A model generated the notes under the pieces. It was not told where the DNA came from. It did no database searches and saw only the letters and a program-made list of their open reading frames with translations. Made by a program: the position numbers and the translations under genes. A stretch of DNA of 64,000 bases from Cucumis sativus (Eukaryota > Streptophyta > Magnoliopsida > Cucurbitales > Cucurbitaceae): assembly GCF_000004075.3 (NCBI RefSeq), contig NC_026660.2, positions 17,813,837 through 17,877,836 of the forward strand, in the 5' to 3' direction. This document shows positions 53,948 to 64,000 of this stretch, piece after piece (the first letter of the stretch is position 1; each line of letters opens with the position of its first letter).

Positions 53948-56900
53948 ATGCGACGACATTCATCAACGTGGTTGAAGCTTATGGCTATGGCCACTGTAGT
54001 TGTAGCTGTGAGTTGGTGTGTCAATGGAGATTGGTTGGTCGGCGTCGGGAGCTTCGACATGACTGGCCCGGCAGCCGAAGTGAACATGATGGGGTATGCG
54101 AACATGGATCAGAACACGGCAGGGATTCATTTTAGGCTGAGAGCCAGGACGTTTGTTGTTGCTAGCAGTGTTGATGGACCCAGAATTGCGTTTGTTAATT
54201 TGGATGCTGGAATGGCTTCCCAATTGGTCACCATTAAAGTGCTTGAAAGGCTCAAATCTAGGTATAAATATATATATATATATGCTTATGTTAACATTGG
54301 TTCTTGGGTGAAATATTTATATCTAATGAACTAACAAAAAGAAAATACCTCATCGTGAGTAAGAGATAGATTAGTGACATGATGATGTATATAGCTCATC
54401 TACTGACATGAATTTGTATATTATTAACCTTAGAAGTTAGGTTTGATCTCTCCCTCGTATTATTGTATTTAAAAATATATACTATACTACTATTAAGTTT
54501 TTTAAGGTTATCGAAACAGAATAATGTAAAGGAAAAAAAAAAATCCAATTCTAACCTTTTTTTTCTAGTATAGTTATAGACGTAATTACAATAATATTTG
54601 AAAGACGCTAGTTTCAACTTTAACAACTAGAACATAGAAATATGAACTAAAATATAGATTACAATCTATTTACCGTAAAACATGATGAATCAAAATAGAG
54701 TACTATTTTTGTCTATCTTTATTATGATAATTTATCACATAAAATTTGTGATATTTTGCTATATTTGTAGATATTTTAGGAAGTTTTGTCGTTTAAAACA
54801 ATTACCCTTAAAAAATAAAACATAAAATATGTAATACAATTTATTTTTAAAATTAAAATATAAGAAATGTCTTACTAAAAAAAATAGTGTAGAGAAGACC
54901 TAGACACTCGATTTGCACCCAAACACAAACTATTTCACTATACTATTATAACATCTTTTGGGTGAAGAAAAAAAATGCAAAAAACAAAATTAAAATCATG
55001 AGTATTTATACTTAAAATGAACAACATCATACTATTTATAGAAACTTTGAAGAGTTGATATCTTAACAAATAAACTAAATTAAAACAAAATACAAATAAA
55101 TATGAAGACGTTTATATATAATTAGTGATAAAAATAAATGTTAGATACAATTTTAAGATTATCAATTTTAGTGCATGTTTGAAAGTGACTTTGAAATTAT
55201 TAAAATCACCTTTCTAAGAAAGATAGTGTTGATATCAGTGCACGTTTGGAAGTGATTTTGAAATTGTTAAAATCATTTTTGTGAAAGAGAAAGTGTTGGT
55301 GCATATATATATATATATATGGTTTGGGTTTGGCATTGATATTGAATATCATTTGATATCTCTTCGATATCAAATTAGTTTTGAGCAATTAAATGCTTGT
55401 TTAAGGAGATGTTTTAGCGTGAAAAAGGTGAATTTAACCATTCAAATAAAATATTTTGGTGCAAAGGTTTGGAGATGTATACACAGAAGAGAACGTAGCA
55501 ATAAGTGGAATCCATACACATGCCGGCCCAGGCGGCTACTTACAGTACTTAGTTTACTCAATAACATCCCTCGGCTTCGTTCAACAATCCTTCGACGCCA
55601 TCGTCAACGCCATTGAACAGAGCATCATTCAAGCTCACGAAAGCCTCAAGCCAGGGTTCATCTTATTCAACAAAGGCAAGCAAATCAGGCAACTCTTTCA
55701 CTTTTGTAGATACATCTTGGTTTGTTGATTTGATCTTTCGATGACTGACAGGGGAAGTTGAAAATGCGGGGATTAACAGAAGCCCAAGTGCTTACCTTAT
55801 GAACCCGGAAGAAGAACGAGCTAAATATGCAAACAATGTGGATAAAGAAATGAGTATTCTGAAGTTTGTTGATGGAGAAAATGGGAATAGCATTGGGGCA
55901 TTTAGTTGGTTCCCAACGCATGGGACTTCCATGAGTAGAGATAATAAGTTGATTAGTGGTGATAATAAAGGTGCTGCTGCTAGGTTTTTCGAAGATTGGG
56001 CCGCCTCTAATCGTCGAACCACCACAACCCCCTCAAATAATACTTCGGGTAAAGTTCTGACTTCTTTTCAAATATAGTAAAAGTTAAACCAAAAGATTCA
56101 TAAATATTACAGCATAGAGAATGTTTACAATTTCTTCTTCCTTCACATTTTAATATATATATTGAAAACAGGAATTGAAGATTTAATGAAGAAAGCAGGG
56201 AAGATAAAGGCCACAGGTGGAAAACGATGCAGCAAAACAAGTAGCAAATCATCAAAAGTGAGGAAGAACGACGGATCTCTCTTCGTAGGAGCATTTTGCC
56301 AATCCAACGTCGGCGACGTAACACCGAACGTACTTGGCGCATTTTGCACTGATTCAGGAAACCCCTGCGACTTCAATCACTCATCTTGCCACGGCAGTGA
56401 CCTTCTGTGCGTAGGCCGCGGCCCTGGGTAACGTTACATACAACAAAAGTTCTTTTTTTCTTTAACCAACAAACTTTTTGCGCATCACCCGTTTGTTAAA
56501 CTACCACATAGGTTCCCAGATGAAATTCTTAGCACAAAGATCATTGGGGAGAGACAGTTCTTGAAAGCAGCTGATTTGTTCACAACAGCTACAGAGAAAC
56601 TAACAGGGGAGATTGATTTTCGGCATGTGTATTTGAATTTCACAGACATTGAAGTTGCAATTGATGGGAATAATGTTGTCAGGACATGTCCAGCTGCTCT
56701 TGGCCCGGGTTTTGCCGCTGGAACTACGGATGGTCCTGGTGCGTTTGGCTTTCAACAGGGTGATACTGAGGTCAGTACAATGGAAAGTGAGATGAATCCT
56801 TGCCTTTCTTTTTTCGATTTGTCTTTAAATTTTGTTTTGGAAATTTTGTTGCAGATCAATAAGTTGTGGAAGCAGTTGAGAGATTCATTGAAGAAACCCA

Positions 56901-58450
56901 GTGAGTTTCAGGTTGGCTGTCAGAAGCCGAAGACGGTTTTGTTGGACACCGGCGAGATGTTTGAACCTTATGCTTGGGCGGTACGAAAGAAATAGTTTAC
57001 CTTAAATCAATTACAAATTTGGAACAAATTGATTGAACGAAAGAAGCTCAAAATGAATTTGATTCTTGACATGTTGGACTCAAAGGGATGGTTTGACATG
57101 ACAACATCACACAAAACAGTTTTCAGTTTAATCAAATAAAGTTAAATAGAAATTTTGGTTAGAGAAAATCAGAATTTTAAAATAATTTAGAATTTAATCT
57201 TTATAGTTTCGTAAAACTTTATAAATAGTTCTTCTCATTTGATAAAATCCTCATAAATAGTCCACTTCATAAGACCGCTGTTAAAAAAGTTTATCAAACC
57301 ATTATCATTTTGCCAGTCTATTCATGACAGTGTTTTGATAGAATCAAAGTTATGAAAGTTTCTAAACTTCAAGAATTGAGTGGACGTAAAACATACTTTA
57401 TCAAATAAATAAAGCCAAGATGAATGTACTGTACAAAAATGCTTATTGTAAATGCTAACTTTGATGGGTGAATATACAGCCAGCAATTCTTCCAATTCAA
57501 ATTCTCAGGCTAGGAAACTTGATCATACTCTCAGTGCCAGGAGGTATAAACAGAAAACGAGTCCGAGTTTTTTCACGCAAAGACAGAGTAGCCTTACCCC
57601 TTTGTGTTTTGCAGAGTTCACAACAATGGCTGGCCGACGGCTAAGGGAAGCAGTAAAGGAAACTCTAATTAGCAATGGAAATGGAGTGTTTGATGATGAT
57701 ACCCACGTTGTGATTGCAGGGCTTACAAATACTTACTCTCAATATGTCGCAACTTTTGAAGAATATGAACAACAAAGATATGAAGTAAGCACATCAATCT
57801 CAAATTGAAATAAGAAAACACTTGAGAGGCTAGTTTTGACAATATAAGTTGTTTTTATTAATCATTCGATGTTTTCATGTTATATTTAGGCTGCCTCAAC
57901 TCTCTATGGGCCACACACTCTATCAGCATACATACAAGAGTTCAAGAAACTAGCAATAGCAATAGCCAAAGGTGAAAAAATTGCCAAACCAATTGCCTCA
58001 CCACCAGACCTTTCCTCTGTCCAACTCCGACTCGTAATGGACCCTTTTGGAGAATCTCCCCCGAATGGTGTAAACTTTGGAGACATTCAACAAGACGTCG
58101 AATTACCAAAAGACGGTTGGTTCAAAACTGGGAGCAAACAAAAGCCAACTGCCACATTTTGGAGTGCAAACCCAAGATTTGACCTCTTAACCGAAGGGAC
58201 GTATGCCTTGGTCGAAAGGCTAGAGAAACAACGATGGACACCGGCATATGATGACGATGATTTCTCCTTGTTTTTTAAATGGAAATTAGACAACACGTTT
58301 ATCAACAACTTAGTCACTATTGAATGGGACATACCGATAGACGCCGATCCAGGTGTGTATAGGCTTCGACACTTTGGATCATCGAGGAGTACCATAAACT
58401 CAACCAACGTATATTTCACTGGAGCATCTCGTGCATTTGCTGTGTTCTAA
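53948..58450 (+). CDS. NCER: Neutral ceramidase with Ser-to-Thr change in the GDVSPN motif
   Basis: Hydrolyses the amide bond of ceramides to sphingoid base and fatty acid in the endomembrane or secretory system. Nine exons: 53948-54261, 55467-55675, 55752-56048, 56172-56427, 56512-56770, 56855-56980, 57480-57543, 57615-57784 and 57890-58450. All join in phase, giving 751 residues, close to the usual 750-780. A signal-peptide-like segment (LMAMATVVVAVSWCVNG) precedes WLVGVGSFDMTGPAAEVNMM. Zinc-site motifs are intact: GIHTHAGPGGY, FPTHGTSMS, PGEFTTMAGRR and NTYSQY. INRSPSAY is also present. The C-terminal domain (LTEGTYALVERLE, VYFTGASRAF) is complete. The amidase hexapeptide GDVSPN, which holds the nucleophilic Ser, reads GDVTPN here (Thr324, codon ACA at 56321-56323). 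Intron 2 uses a GC donor. Otherwise this looks like an intact, expressed gene. Confidence 0.96.
54262..55466 (+). other. Ceramidase intron 1, about 1.2 kb
   Basis: GT-AG intron interrupting an Arg codon (AG|G). It is AT-rich, with a TA microsatellite and an internal pair of similar segments near 55165-55215 and 55235-55285 (GTTTGRAAGTGA, TTGAAATT). No coding sequence is seen. Confidence 0.8.
55676..55751 (+). other. GC-AG intron (ceramidase intron 2)
   Basis: The exon ends AACAAAG and the intron begins GCAAGC and ends GACAG. Joining gives NKGEVENAG, which matches the family. No GT donor nearby restores the frame. GC-AG introns are a minor class in plants, about 1 percent of introns. Confidence 0.88.
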
Positions 58451-58537
58451 AGAAACATTAAACTTCAATACAAAATGGAGTTTGTAATATTGAAAGTCGC
58501 TTAAGTTTGAGGAGTAACAAGGCAGGAGTTTGCTTCA

Positions 58538-62314
<3,777 letters not shown>

Positions 62315-64000
62315 CTGCAACACAAAATATCTTAAGAATAAGCAAAATTGTAAGATGGGTTTTAGATGCTTTTTTTTCCTTTGTTTTTGGGATTAAAATT
62401 ATGAAATATTTTGCTTGATAGACATATAGTTGTTGATCCCAAAATCCAAACAAAGTTGAGTGGTATGTCCCTCACATGACAACAACAATATATATTTGTA
62501 TTCAAAAGAAGAATACAACCTGCAAGGAAGAAAGATTTGCACATCGATGTAGTGTTAGCCACACAGACTCTGAAGCTTCAATTAGAAAATTAATAGGTGA
62601 GGCTTAAGATAGATTATCTAGTGGAGAATCAACTTACCTCTTCTCTTATTATCCTCAAGTAATTATAAGGTCAATTGACTGAAATTCTTTCCATCTATGG
62701 TTTTTAGTTGTTCCCAAATTCCTTTTCTTTCTTATCAGACTTTACCATGTGAAAACTTCAAGGTTCAATGGGCTTTCCATTATCCTTGGTCAGGGTCGAG
62801 GTCAAACGTGCTGATTTGGTTTTAGGCCTAGTTAGCCCTGTATCAAGGCCATTGCATCGTTAAGGTATCATTGTTGGCCTAGCTCATGTTATTTCCTTGG
62901 TTTAGCTGCCTCCGCTCCCATGCTATGTTGATTATACCATTTGCCCCAAAATCCACCCATAACATTAGCCTCACTCCCAAGTTGAGGTTTGTGGTTTAAC
63001 TATTCATTCTTATGGCTCAAGCTTTTGAAGTACAATCTTCACTTCTATTGCATTTGCATACGCGTTTGGTTTCAAACACCAACCTTTGCACTACCTGCCG
63101 TGAGATCTTTCTCAAGTTTTGGGCCTATTGAGTCAAACCCTTTGAAGCCCAACCGATTTTAGTTTGTGCTTCTCTACCTGTTGGCAAAGTTGTGCGCCAA
63201 ATAATGTCATGTCCACCTTACTTATTTATAAGCCTAGGGAACAGAACACTGCTCTCTCAATCCAAGGTAGGCCTCAGAATCATGACCCAACCTGGAATAT
63301 TATCTGATCAAACCTATTAAGGCTCCACTACCTTCTAAGTATTCTTCCTCGGCCTATGGGTTAAGTTATGGTTACTTCATCCATCATTTCCTAGGACAGA
63401 TCATAACTTCTCTGCTTATTTCAGTTACTTTGTAGCTTGTTCATAAAAAGTTGCTTCCTTATCGATTGTGTTGTGTAACTTCACTTGCATTGGATAATAT
63501 GGCTTGAAAGAATATATTTTATCGTTTAAAAGTTGGTAATCACTCCTTAGCTTGTGGGAGACATACTTTTGGACAACTATCACGATCCAGCTAGAAAATG
63601 CATGTGCCAAAACTTGTAGGCCATGTGTGGCCAAGTGCAAGGTCAAGGCCAACAGTTGTAAGAAAAAGACAACCGTTGAGGAAAGCAACAAACAACAAAT
63701 TTCATTTAAAACTTCACAAAGACCTAGGCAAATAGAAACAGTTTTTGGGATATTATAAAAGTACAACATCAGAAGCATGAGGCTCTAAAATTCCTAATCT
63801 TCATGATGAGTAGAGTCCTCATTAGCTTTAGCATCAACCTCGAAGCTCACATTTCCTAAAATGAAAGTGTAGTGGTTTTAGCGCAAGGTCTCAGAATCTT
63901 TGGTTAAATAGTCAAAGTTCATCTCAAGATGATGATGAATGCTTCTTTCCTTGCTCCACTCCACCCCATATTCCATCACAACATCTTGCATTCTAGTAAA
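62315..64000. other. Right edge: intron or upstream DNA of the ADH-like gene, transposon-like
   Basis: No exon with the ADH N-terminal motifs (CxxxCHTD, FPRILGHE) is visible on the minus strand. From about 62650 the base composition is more even and the text has LTR-like traits (ATTTATAAGCCTAGG near 63227, then CTCTCTCAATCC). From 63830 the minus strand has a short frame, MEYGVEWSKERSIHHHLEM, of unknown origin. I regard 62.65-64 kb as probable retrotransposon debris, without proof. Confidence 0.4.

Noticed and set aside
55281..55616. Longer frame overlapping ceramidase exon 2
   Set aside because: Out of frame with the ceramidase motif GIHTHAGPGGY, which lies in the overlapping frame that joins exon 1 in phase.
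63552..63758. Cys/Lys-rich 68-residue plus-strand frame
   Set aside because: No signal peptide, and the Cys pattern matches no peptide family I know. It lies in repeat-like DNA.

Overview
This is plant nuclear DNA. It is AT-rich, with split genes, GT-AG (and two GC-AG) introns, plant-specific families (BSK, LOG, dehydrin) and plant transposons. The gene set and repeat style look like a eudicot, perhaps a cucurbit; the genus is an inference from general resemblance only.

Layout. 66-3545 (+): 3' part of a BSK1-type brassinosteroid-signalling pseudokinase gene, running in from the left edge. 3.5-8.3 kb: gene-free, AT-rich, with short tandem repeats. 8308-9809 (-): complete seven-exon LOG-type cytokinin-activating phosphoribohydrolase. 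9.8-20 kb: gene-poor, with one diverged U6 snRNA copy. 20047-22217 (-): small two-exon membrane protein of unknown function, with a 5'-truncated LINE in its intron. 22.2-29.0 kb: gene desert. 29779-30967 (+): acidic FSK-type dehydrin behind a promoter dense in DRE/CRT and ABRE motifs. 32289-43868: an 11.6-kb CACTA (En/Spm) DNA transposon with CACTAG termini, an ACT target duplication, a decayed TNP2-type transposase and a Ulp1-protease-like second gene. 31.4-53.6 kb: a degenerate tandem array (about 2.1-2.6 kb per unit) into which the CACTA element inserted; other units keep the uninterrupted site. 53948-58450 (+): complete nine-exon neutral ceramidase in which the conserved Ser of the GDVSPN motif is Thr. 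58538-62314 (-): zinc alcohol dehydrogenase-like gene lacking its N-terminal exons in this window, with transposon relics in its introns.

The genes do not form one pathway. BSK (brassinosteroid), LOG (cytokinin), dehydrin (cold and drought) and ceramidase (sphingolipid) are ordinary independent plant genes. The most informative signals are the ceramidase active-site substitution, the CACTA insertion with paralogous empty sites, the tandem array ending about 330 bp from the ceramidase start, and GC-AG introns in two neighbouring genes. I did not find a clear novel multi-gene system.
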